Source: Simmondsia chinensis (taxonomy: Eukaryota; Streptophyta; Magnoliopsida; Caryophyllales; Simmondsiaceae). Taken from it: a stretch of 64,000 bases of DNA. Where the stretch lies: the NCBI GenBank assembly GCA_018398585.1, contig JAGTTD010000022.1, positions 3,871,501 to 3,935,500 of the forward strand, in the 5' to 3' direction. The translations under genes and the position numbers were made by a program. Shown here one piece after another: positions 41,588-51,056 of this stretch. Every line of letters begins with the position of its first letter. Position 1 is the first letter of the stretch. The notes beneath the pieces were generated by a model. It saw only the letters and a program-made list of their open reading frames with translations. It was not told the DNA's origin and did not search any database.

Positions 41588-42770
41588 TCAACGGCGTTTA
41601 ACCATCCTTCGATCTAAAATGGCAACAGGTTGTGGATGGGAAGCACTTGGTGGGTAGATATCTGGCAAGGGATAGTTGATTGCAGGAATCGAGTAACACC
41701 ATTTTAACAAAGATACGTGAACAGTGTGATGGATGATGGAATGAGCTAAGAGATCGAGTTGGTAAGCAACTATGCCTACTCGATCCACAATTTGGTAAGG
41801 GCCATAGTAGCAAGGAGATAACTTATGGAAGTTTGGGCTCCACACTATGTTGGCGGTAAGATTGAAGCTTAAGCCATACGTAGTCGCTTATTTGGAATTC
41901 CCTCTCCGTGCGGTGGCGATCCACTAGTTGTTTCATCTGATTCTGAGCACAGAAGAGATGATGGCATAAGCAACGAAGAGTCTCTTCACATGCTGTCAAA
42001 CTTCGATCAACTGCTTCAATCAAGGATTTTCCAGGTAAGTAAGGGAGGTGAACTTAGGTTGAGGCGGAGGGGCTGGCTCTGCTCACCATAGAGAAGCTTA
42101 AAGGGCATTGCCTGGGCGGAGGAGTGGAAAGTGGTGTTGTACCACCATTCCGCCAACGGGTCCAGAGGCGTGGCTGCTCGCTGATCATGCACCATAAGGA
42201 AGTCTCCATGCATCGATTGAGAACCTTCGTTGGCCCATTATTCTGTGGATGATAGGATGATGAGAGATTGAGGTGGGTGCCTAGTCGAGAAAAGAGCTCT
42301 CACCAAAAGATACTGGTGAAAGCCGAATCTCGATCACTGATAATACTCTTAGGCAGGCCATATAGGCGGCACATCTAATCCTAGAAAAGTTGAGCAATAG
42401 TGATAGCCGTGTAGGGATGACAAAGAGACATGGAATGAGCATACTTTGCAAGGCGATCAACCACTACTAAAATAACGAGTGTCCTTCTGAAGGTGGCAAC
42501 CCTTTGACGAAGTCAAGTGATACACTATTTCAAATCGAGGTGGAAACTGGGAGGGTTGGAGAAGGCCAGCTAGGGCAATGGTCTCATACTTGTTTAGTTG
42601 GCAAATGATGCATTAGCGGATATCGTTTACTATATCTCAGCGAAGTCCCCTCCAATAGAACAATGTTCTGATGCGGCGGTAAGTGGTTTCTTTACCGGAG
42701 TGTCTTCCCCGAGCTGAGTCATGGAGCCATAGAAGAATGTCTTGGTGGAGCTTGGCATCATTGCCAACAA
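41588..42770 (-). pseudogene. gypsy B integrase
   Basis: The core (about 42.2-42.77 kb) is too decayed for a long frame. 42,016-42,213 holds [20 protein letters not shown], 41,823-42,023 the connector (CAQNQMKQLVDRHRTEREFQ), and 41,588-41,845 the C-terminal domain (LSPCYYGPYQIVDRVGIVAY ... VSLLKWC). No chromodomain is evident. Confidence 0.75.
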
Positions 42771-43484
42771 CTAGTCTGCCATTTTACCACAGATGACCTT
42801 GGCGCCATGCATATCGGGGGTGAGAGAGAGGTTCCACCGTCTTGTCGGAGATGATGTTTGACAAAACAAGGTCCGATTCCAAGAGTCAATCAATCTTTGT
42901 AAAAAATTATAAGATATGTATGATAACACCATACACAAGACTTCCATTCCTGAAAGGCGAGAGAGAGCGTCATCAGCCCTGTTTTCAACTCCCTTTTTGT
43001 ACACTTTGTCATAATCAATCCCAATTAGGCGAGAGAGCCATTAGTGTTGAAGGGAAGTCGTTAGTCATTGTTCGAGAAGGAATTTTAGGCTTTGCTGGTT
43101 AGTGCAGATGATAAAATGACGATCTGTGACATATTGTTCTCACTTTTCCACTGCAAAGACAACTGCTAACAGTTCTCGTTCATAGACCAACATGCTTTGA
43201 TGGCGGGCTGCTAAAGTGCGACTGATGTAGGCTAAGGGACGGCCTTCTTGCATCAAGATGGCGCCAATGCCAGTGCCAGAGGCATCAGTCTCTATAACAA
43301 AGGTCTTGGTGAAGTCGGGAAGGGCAAGGACCGGTGTCGAGGTGACAGTGCCTTTCAGGCGAATGAAGGCGGTTTCGGCATTCGGGTTCCAGACGAAATT
43401 ATCCTTACAAAGAAGATCTGTCAATGGTTGGGTTATGGTTCCATATTGTGCAATGAATCGACGGTAGTAATCCGAGAGTCCCAA
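42771..43484 (-). pseudogene. gypsy B RNase H
   Basis: 43,140-43,484: LSDYYRRFIAQYG, VIETDASGTGIGAILMQ (catalytic Asp), YERELLAVVFAVEK (catalytic Glu). 42,771-43,004: YKKGVENRADDALSRL, the end of the domain. Broken by a frameshift near 43.1 kb. Confidence 0.82.
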
Positions 43485-43496
43485 GAATCCCCGAAG

Positions 43497-44090
43497 CTAT
43501 TTTAATGTTTCGGGGCATGGCCAATTGGCGACAACCTCAAGCTTTCGTGGGATAGCGGAGACGCCATCATCTGAAACAAAGTGTCCCACATATTCGATAC
43601 GGCGGGCACCGAAAGTGCACTTGGCGTGGTTGGCTATTAGCTGATTGGCGCGGAGAACTCCCAAGATAGTCTTCAGATGAGAAATATGAACGGACCACGT
43701 TCTACTATATACAATGATGTCATAAAAAATGAGTACCGATTTCCGAAGATACGGGCGGAAAATGTCGTTCATCAAACTCTGAAAAGTGCAAGGGGCATTG
43801 GATAACTCGAAGGGCATCACGGTGAATTCATAGTGCCCCAAGTGAGTCCGAAATGTCATTTTCTGGATGTCCTTAGCTGCCATCCGAATTTTCTAGTAGT
43901 TGAATTTGAGATCTATCTTCGAGAAGTAATAGGCACCTCCCAACTCATCCAACAACTCTTCAACAATCGGAATAGGGAATTTATCCATAACGATCATCTT
44001 GTTAAGGGCTTTATAGTTCACACAGAGTCGCCAAGTGCAACATAGGCTGTATAACGCTAGCTTGCAACATTTCCCAGACCATAGAGTCAA
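43497..44090 (-). pseudogene. gypsy B reverse transcriptase
   Basis: 43,893-44,090: WRLCVNYKALNKMIVMDKFP and AYYFSKIDL. 43,497-43,883: THLGHYEFTVMPFELSNAPC and FRPYLRKSVLIFYDIIVYS. The catalytic FFDD box reads FYDI, so the second Asp is lost and the enzyme would be dead even if the frames were joined. A stop lies between the two parts. Confidence 0.85.
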
Positions 44091-44497
44091 TCACGTCCTT
44101 CTAAGAAAAGGATAGCGGTATGGCTTGATATTGACTGGGTTGCTACAATCCTTCAATGGAATTTGATGATCAAAGGATGGCCATGAAGGTGGGAGTTCTG
44201 TTCTAGTGGAGAAAAACATTCTTCATGTTCGGTAAGAAGTCTTTGCAAATACGATGGCACGTACTAATCAGGTGGTCCCATCTGAACAAAAAATAGAGAA
44301 GGCGAGTTAGAAGGAATGGTGACTGTTACCGCAAAGAATGAAGCCGGGGTTAATAAAAGTGAAGACAACTTGCTATCTTTAACGGTCTTCAAGGAAGGGG
44401 AGCAAATGCTGCGAAGAGTATAATGGCGCCCTCAAAGGGTGAACTCCATCAGGAGTTCAGAAAAATCCCAAGTGACTCTGCCAAGGGTTCATAGCCA

Positions 44498-45007
44498 CTA
44501 AATACCGAGAACCATGTCACACCCTGATAACAGAATAATGAGCATGTCGATTGTGAAGGGAGCATCCAGTAGGCGCCAAGAGAAATTGCTGTAGATACTG
44601 GCACAGAAGACCTGTTTGCCATCAGCTACAGTGACCGTGGGTTGAATGGCAGAGTCAAGTGAATACCCCAACAAATGTGCGAGAGTGGCGTCAAGGAAGT
44701 TGCGTGTGCTGCCACTATCTATAAGGATACTTAGAGAACGCTTACTACATTGCTCCACTGATCTCATAGTCTGGCATTGGGTAATTCCTTCCAGTGCATG
44801 GATAGAGATATGAGGCTCATGATTTGGATCTGGGTTAGGGTCTAATTCTAGAGGTATAGATTCAACTAAGGCCCCCTCATCGTATGCTTCCAACCAGAAC
44901 ACCCTGGCGCGATTGCTCGCAGGGCATACATGTCCTGGCGTGAAGCATTCACGGCAGTAAAAGCATAGATTCTTGGAGCGGAGGTCATCAAGTTCGGCCG
45001 AGATCAT
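44498..45007 (-). pseudogene. gypsy B zinc knuckle and aspartic protease
   Basis: Begins LDDLRSKNLCFYCRECFTPG with CHVC-type knuckle residues (CFYC...GHVC), then an acidic spacer and the protease motif LIDSGSTRNFLD near residue 115. Typical of gypsy gag-pro joints. The frame ends at 44,498. The protease C-terminal Ile-Leu-Gly-type motif is close to the end (DMVLGI). Confidence 0.8.
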
Positions 45008-45032
45008 GCTTAGTGGGCTTGTTGAGGTGGGT

Positions 45033-45870
45033 CTAGGTGTGCCAGTTGTTGGCGGTAAAAAGTGCTGGGAGGGCGAGGTGCATCTTTAAAAGACTTGGTG
45101 TGGGAAATATTAGCGCCAATCTCATAGAGCTTTTGCCGGTTATTTTCTCTAGATAAGCGCAGTTGCGCTCCTGTTGTTTAGCCAACACTACTACATCATG
45201 CATCGTTTGGGGTTTAAACGTTGGAATTCCACCAGATATGTCCTCACATAACCTGTATAACAAAACGCTAGCCTTATGAGCCTCTGTTAGCCCACAATTA
45301 TTCACTAGCGATTCAAACTTGCTCAAATATTCGCCAACACTTCCCTTTTAGCGGAGCTTCATGAGCTCCTTGAGGGAATTATCAGAAGATTCTGCGAATC
45401 TTGCTCCTATTTGGGGGGAATACATTTTCAAGGGCACTACCTCATCCCTAGGCCACGATTCCTTAAAGGATTCGTGGCATTCTTGGGCGTCACCCTCTAA
45501 CGCCAACAGTGAATCCACCCATTCACACCATTTCCACTAAATCTAGGGAAATTGATCTTAGTGAGCCGAGTAGGGGGTTGATAGTTACCTCTTACATTGG
45601 TGGGAGGTATGTTACCGGCTTCGCTTGCTTGAGGAGACGGGAGAGCAGTGGTGGAAACAGGGGTGGGAGGCCAAAGTTTATCATTCACCAGATTAGCAAT
45701 TTCGGCAACTTGCACAGAAAGGGCGTTGACAATCTCATGCATCTCTTCCCAAAGGTCATTGAACGACCTCTCCATCGTGGCATGGCATCTGTCATTGGAC
45801 ACCTCCATCTATCTGATACTTTCTTCCATCTCTCTCAATGACCCCTGAGCTCTTGTCCCTTTTGCCATTG
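45033..45870 (-). pseudogene. gypsy B gag
   Basis: Starts at ATG about 45,868-45,870 (MAKGTRAQGSLREMEESIR), stops after 19 codons at a TAG where the next frame (MEVSNDRCHATMERSFNDLW...) continues at once, so CAG to TAG is likely. 45,497-45,808 holds the coiled N-terminal part and the start of the retrotransposon gag domain (RLTKINFPRFSGNGVNGWI). 45,033-45,326 holds its end (KFESLVNNCGLTEAHKASVL). Frameshifts separate the parts. Confidence 0.8.
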
Positions 45871-45932
45871 CCGGAATCAGCACAGAGCTCAACAATTTCA
45901 AGGGCCGAGGATTGCCTTGCTCTGATACCAAT

Positions 45933-46357
45933 TGATACAAACTAAAAGAAATCTAGCTCAAATCAATGATAATCACAAGCAAACATAGGCTGCGGGGCAA
46001 TAAAGGCTGCCCCGTTATAAGTATTTGTATATATATATATTGGATAGAGCAAGATCTAAAAATGGAGGATTACAAGCTTAAGAAAGGGGAGAAGACATAT
46101 AAATTTGGGTTTTGGGGGAGAAGAAGAAGAAATGGCACTTATTAATCAACACCTAGCTAATCCCTTTCTATATATTGTGAAAATATCTACAAAATATCTG
46201 GTGCTGATGACGTGGCAGCTAAAGGGGTCAAGCTGTTGTTGGGGAGTCTACTGCTGAAGTAATGTCTTGCTGGTTTGGCGGAAAGGAAGGCGGGTGCGAT
46301 CTTAGTGGTAGCCTGGAAGAGGAGTATGGCAGGTAGGATGGCGCCTTATCTGTATCA
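45933..46357 (-). repeat. 5' LTR of gypsy B
   Basis: 425 bp, inverted ends TGATACA/TGTATCA, followed in element orientation by the PBS. Serves as the uninterrupted reference for the broken 3' LTR. Confidence 0.92.
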
Positions 46358-46589
46358 CTAAGCGTTGAACATTACAATCGCGTACAAGTTTGATGGAACA
46401 TTTTGTTGGGATATTACTTGCCTCAAAATTAGATATTGATTGATTTATTTGAGATGTGGATAAGATATGATATGATTGTATCTGAATAAATTGGATTACC
46501 TTAATAGTTTGAACTCAATTGATATTTTGAATCATATTAAGTTTGGATAATAAAGGGGGTTAAAGGCGGATGGTTTTTTTTTTATTTTT

Positions 46590-47110
46590 TATTTTACAAT
46601 AGGGTTGATGGTTTAAGTGAAAGGCAAAAGGAAGAAATAATGTAAAGGATTTGAGTGATTTGTAAAAGGGTACCTAGGGGCACTCTAGTACTGGGAGAGA
46701 TAGAGATTTGTTTATGAGATGTTCCAATTGAGAGGTATGTTGATGAGAGTTTGCAAGGTTTTTTTTTTTTTTCCAAAGTTACATTGAAAAGAGTTGGTAG
46801 CTTGCCATGTAGAAGCTACATTGAGGAGGTTTGGTGGCTTAGCGTGCGAGCGGTTACATTGTGAGAGGGTTTGTCACTTACCATGCGATAGTCATATTTA
46901 TGTCGTTACTTGTAAGATGGGGTTCGTGGGTTTCAATTAGAGCTTGTAATTCCTAGATTTCATATTGGATGAGGTACTTGTTTGGGTCTTGTAATTTTTT
47001 CTCTAGTTAAGGGAGGGTTTCCATGTAAATTTGGCGTTATTTGTTTCAATGATTTATATTATTTTTACACTTCCGTATGCGCTTGATTTGTGGTTTTTTC
47101 AGCACATTCC
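46590..47110 (+). repeat. LTR of the GTTGGGAG family, plus copy
   Basis: Contains 3 tandem copies of a 36-40 bp module (gttacattgaaaagagttgg tagcttgccatgtaga and variants) and tctagttaagggagggtttcc near 47,000. It is the reverse of the copy at 47,223-47,800, with which it aligns along its length. Ends not sharp. Confidence 0.55.
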
Positions 47111-47222
47111 TCCACGAATCATCCTTATAATGAGAAGAAGAATGCAAGTAAGCCACAAAATAGGGCCCAATATTATAGGTTTTAGTACCCAAACTAAAGA
47201 AGAAGAACAAAACACTACCAGT

Positions 47223-47800
47223 TGTTGGGAGTAATCACTCAATCAAGCACAACAGACGCAAAAAATAAAGAAGTAGCAAAAAAGAAAATACACCAGTATT
47301 TACGTTGAAATCCTCTCTCAACTAGAGAGAAAAACCATGGGATCCAAATGGATGTCTCATTCACTATGAAATCTGCAATTACAATATCTAATTATAACCT
47401 TTTACTTCATATACAATCATTATCATTATTAATGTGACTATTGCATGCAAGTCACCAATCCTTTCAGAATGTAACTACTACGCAGTGAGTTACCAACCCT
47501 TTCACAATATAGTTTCTGTATGTTATCAACCCTCCTCAATATAGCTTCTGCATGGAGAGCCACTAATCCTCTTCAATATAACTTCAAAACGGTGAGCCAC
47601 CAATCCTCCCAAAATGTAGCTTTGAAATAGGAAAATTATAGAAACTCTCATCAACTTTCAATCAAAATATTACTAAATCAAACATCTTACTCCCCTTTAC
47701 CTGAATGCTCCCCTGGGCACCCCTCTACAAATCCTACGAGTGTCTCACTTTTTCCCTCTCTTTCAACCCTTAACCTTAAGCCCTTAACTAAATCTAACCT
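47223..47800 (-). repeat. LTR of the GTTGGGAG family, minus copy
   Basis: Begins TGTTGGGAGTAATC on the plus strand. Contains tttacgttgaaatcctctct, actagagaga, and five to six tandem modules of about 35-38 bp (cttctgcatggagagccact aatcctcttcaatat type) at 47,440-47,630. Also related to 4,162-5,140. Left end good, right end approximate. Confidence 0.6.
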
Positions 47801-48028
47801 AATATAAAATACTAAATCAAATCAAATCAAACTTATTTAGATAATTCAGTCTAAATCATATTTCACCCGAATCTAAATCATATGAAATTAATATTTACTA
47901 TTGAAATAAACAATATACTAACACAACAACCCGCATAAGCAGAATCTGAGAAGAGTGGATGTACACAGCCTTACCCCTTTAGGGTGTTACTCTACCGAGA
48001 GGCTATTTCTGAGGACCCCCAACCTTAT

Positions 48029-48135
48029 AGGGTTAGCAACACGAGGACTTCCCAGAAGGTCACCCATCCTGATACTACTCTCGCCCAAGCACGCTTAACT
48101 TCAAAATTCTAATAGGATCCGGTGCCTTAATGCTC
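48029..48135 (-). pseudogene. 5S rRNA-derived SINE head (pol III internal promoter)
   Basis: On the minus strand it reads ACCGGATCCTATTAGAAT, AAGTTAAGCGTGCTTGGGCG, AGAGTAGTATCAGGATGGGT, GACCTTCTGGGAAGTCCTCG, TGTTGC, a plant 5S rRNA with few changes. The first 13 nt lie at 51,062-51,074, and together they make 120 nt, the normal 5S length. Box A (AAGCGTGCTTGGG) is intact, the intermediate element nearly so, and box C differs at one base, so the element could bind TFIIIA/TFIIIC before copia C split it. It is not a functional 5S gene: it runs into the SINE tail without a T-run terminator and is interrupted. Confidence 0.9.
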
Positions 48136-48700
48136 TGTAAGGGAAAAATCTGGATGCGGAAGCGTGAACCCTAATAACTTGATTCGATTCAAATAATATG
48201 ACTCACACAAAACGAGAAGTAAACAAATATGGAGAAAGAAAGAACAAACAACAACACACAATATTTACATGGAAACCCCTCTACAATCGAGTGGGGAGAA
48301 AACCACGGGCGGAGATGGAGATTCTTTATTGATATTGAATGGAAGAATTACAACGACACTTCTTCTGAACGAGATTTATGAAATAATTACAATCACTTTC
48401 TCTAAATTCTCGTAGCACTCGAATATCTTGGAGGAATTACAAAATCACCTCTTTTCTTAATGGAGGCGCCTCACGCTCTTTGATTGGATGCAGATGACGA
48501 AACCCTACGTCCTAATTTATAGACGTAGGTCGGGGAGCTCTTGATCGATTGGGAAACACCCGATTGATCGGAACCCCGATCGATTGGCCCTCTAACTGCC
48601 TAAAAAATCCCAAAATTTCCTTAAATCACCTGATCGATAGGTGACCCTACAGCAACCCTATAAACTTAAAAAACAAGTAATTTGCGACATAAACCTAACA
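48136..48700 (-). repeat. 3' LTR of copia C
   Basis: 565 bp, TGTAAGGGAAAAATC ... CCTAACA. Carries decayed CGATCG palindromes (cgatcgattgg, cgattgatcgg) near 48,545-48,640. Confidence 0.9.
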
Positions 48701-49150
48701 AATCTCCACCTTAGCTCAAATTACATACATAAAAGAATTTACTCCACTGTTTCCACTAAACACCCTACACACGGGGTTATCTCAACGAAACACGAAACCT
48801 AACCGAGTCCAAGCGAAGCTTGAACTTCCTGCTAGGTAGAAACTGAGTGAACATATCTGAGAGGTTATTAGCAATGCTAATCTTCTTCTTCTCTGAATTG
48901 GCTTTTGACACACTATCTGAAACAGCCACCTACTGCTGAACTGTGTTACTCAACTGAACTCCCTCTGACTTACTCACCTAACGTGAATCACAAACAACTG
49001 ATGACATCTTCTGTGGAGATAGCAATGAAGACTCACCAAACGTGACACTTCTACATGTCAGGAATTGCTTGAAGCGAAAATATTTCTGCTTCCCATAAAG
49101 CCCTTGTTCACATAATATCAGTCCTGTAGACTGACCACAAAAAGTGCCCC

Positions 49151-50269
49151 TCACACTGTGCTCAGACAGACCCTATCACCTGAATAATCCAATCTCAAAC
49201 ATCCTAAATTTGTGATCTCTGGTTCTGTCAACAACAAGGATGATGAAGATGCTGCAACAGATCTAACAAATGTGGAATCGACAAGCTCATACAGCGTACC
49301 TAACCTTCTGCCCTTCATAACTGTCAAAGCACCCTTAACGACCCTTAAAACTCCACCTTCAGCTGTGTACCTGTACCCTTTAGACTCAAGAGCACCTAAA
49401 GAGATGAGATTCTTTTTCAAACTAGGAACATGGCGAACATCGCTCAAAACCCTGATAGTGCCATCGAACACCCTAAAACGAATTGTTCCTATACCCAGAA
49501 CTTTGCATGAGTTATAATTACCCATTAAAGCAACTCCACCTTGAACTAACTCGTACGTGGAAAACCAATCCCGGTTGGGACAGACATGATAGGAGCAACC
49601 CGAATCCAAAATCCATCTATCTCTCAAATTGAACTGAGGTTCAGACACAGACAATAAAAGATCTTCATTCTCACCATCCAATAAACTAGCTATTATGGAT
49701 CTCTGGCCAGACCTGTTATCTGCTTCAAGTTTTCTTTGAAGCTTGTAACAGTCTTTCTTAATGTGCCCTTTCTTATGACAGTTGTTACAGGTTTGGTCTT
49801 GATACCTAGACTTAGACTTGTTTTCACTATGATTATACTGAGTTCTCCCCCTCACAAATAAACCACTACCTGAGTTATAAACAGAATCAGATAATTCTCT
49901 ATCTACTCGTTCTTTACTCAGTAGGTTTCTCTTAACTTCATCAACAGATATGGTTTGTCTACCACCATAAATCATGCTTTCAATAAAACCCTTATATGAA
50001 GCAAAGAGAGAACATAACAACAACTTTGCCCGATCTTCATCCTTAGGAACATAATCCAATTCTTTCAAATCTTGAATAATTGAATTAAATTCATTGACGT
50101 GATTCTTAAGTGACGTATCTTCTGACATACGAAACATGAACAACCAACGCTTAACTGCGAGTTTGTTGGAGACGAACTTGAAACAGAACACATCCTGCAA
50201 TTTCTCCCACAACTTCTTAGCGGTCTTCACTTTCAGAACTTCTGTCAAAACATCATTGATAAGACACAT
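49151..50269 (-). pseudogene. copia C gag C-part, protease, GAG-pre-integrase
   Basis: 372 open codons: capsid (KLWEKLQDVFCFKFVSNKLA), CCHC knuckle (CNNCHKKGHIKKDC), then in one frame through DNRSGQRSIIASL into the protease motif LDSGCSYHVCPN and the GAG-pre-integrase stretch, ending YSGDRVCLSTV. It shows that gag and protease were a single frame, which copia A broke later by CAG to TAG and TGG to TGA. Downstream (48.87-49.15 kb) lie the integrase-end (VTFGESS) and RNase H-end (SDMFTQFLPSRKFKL) fragments. Confidence 0.88.
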
Positions 50270-50524
50270 CTAAATTGCAGTGAGAGCCTTCTCATCTAAC
50301 TCCTCCCATTGTGCTTCTGTCAAATTCTCTGGTTTCTTTTCTTTCCCATCTAAAACTTTCTTCAAGCCACTCTGAGTCAAGAGGCCTTTAACGCAAACCT
50401 GCCATATGCCGAAATTCCCTTGACCACCAAACTTCTCAACTTCGGTCTTAATTGCGGATGTCATATTACCAAATCGAAATAAACAGGGCTCTAATATAAA
50501 TTCCACCCAAGGCTCTGATACCAA
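50267..50524 (-). pseudogene. copia C gag, N-terminal part
   Basis: 84 codons from MVSEPWVEF; the conserved gag start is closer to MTSAIKTEVEKFGGQGNFGI. It stops at a TAG just upstream of MCLINDVL, where copia A has CAG (Gln). The rest of gag continues in the same frame in the next entry. Confidence 0.82.
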
Positions 50525-50526
50525 AT

Positions 50527-51056
50527 TGTACGGGAAAAATCTGGATGCGGAAGCGTGAACCCTGATAACTTGATTCGATTCAAATAATATGACTCACACA
50601 AAACAAGAAGTAAACAAATATAGAGAAAGAAAGAACAAACAAGAACACACAATATTTACGTGGAAACCTCTCTACAATCGAGAGGGGAGAAAACCACGGG
50701 CGGAGATGGAGATTTTTTATTGATACTGAACGGAAGAATTACAACGACACTTCCTCTGAACGAGATTTATGAAAGAATTACAATCACTTTCGCTAAACTC
50801 TCGTAGCACTCGAATATCTTGGAGGAATTACAAAATCACCTCTTTTCTTAATGGCGGCGCCTCACGCTCTTTGATTGGATGCAGATGACAAAACCCTACG
50901 TCCTAATTTATAGGCGCAGGTCGGGGAGGTCCCGATCGATCGGCCCTCTAATTGCCTAAAAAATCCCGAAATTTCCTTAAATCGCCCGATCGATCGGTGA
51001 CCCTACTGCAATCCCATAAACTTAAAAAACAAATAATTTGAGACATAAACCTAATG
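50527..51056 (-). repeat. 5' LTR of copia C
   Basis: 530 bp, TGTACGGGAAAAATC ... CCTAATG. Two intact CCCGATCGATCGG palindromes (about 50,932-50,944 and 50,986-50,998). Shorter than the 3' LTR mainly because one palindrome block is missing. Confidence 0.9.

Larger units (their letters stand above)
37964..46357 (-). mobile_element. gypsy B with copia B and a SINE nested in one LTR
   Basis: Flanked by CTAAG (37,959-37,963; 46,358-46,362). Minus-strand order: 5' LTR 45,933-46,357, PBS TGGTATCAGAGC (45,919-45,930), gag, protease, RT, RNase H, integrase, purine tract near 41,460 and 3' LTR. The 3' LTR is in three pieces because copia B (38,026-41,020) and then a truncated SINE (41,090-41,206) lie in it. 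The intact 5' LTR shows both empty sites. All frames are broken. Confidence 0.92.
48136..51056 (-). mobile_element. copia C: gag-protease-only element, sibling of copia A
   Basis: 2,921 bp flanked by TGCTC (48,131-48,135; 51,057-51,061), inside the 5S head. Minus-strand order: 5' LTR 50,527-51,056, PBS TGGTATCAGAGC (50,512-50,523), gag, protease and GAG-pre-integrase, the same jump to integrase-end and RNase H-end fragments as in copia A, purine tract, 3' LTR 48,136-48,700. It keeps about 50 bp near the junction (49,070-49,125) that copia A has lost. The outermost base pair at 51,055-51,056 is TG instead of CA. Confidence 0.9.

Noticed and set aside
48029..48135. Functional 5S rRNA gene
   Set aside because: It is joined to a SINE tail inside one target duplication, has no T-run terminator and is split by copia C.
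48029..48135. Cassandra TRIM LTR as explanation of the 5S sequence
   Set aside because: No paired LTRs, PBS or polypurine tract around it; 16-bp duplication instead of 5 bp; tail shared with non-5S retroposons.
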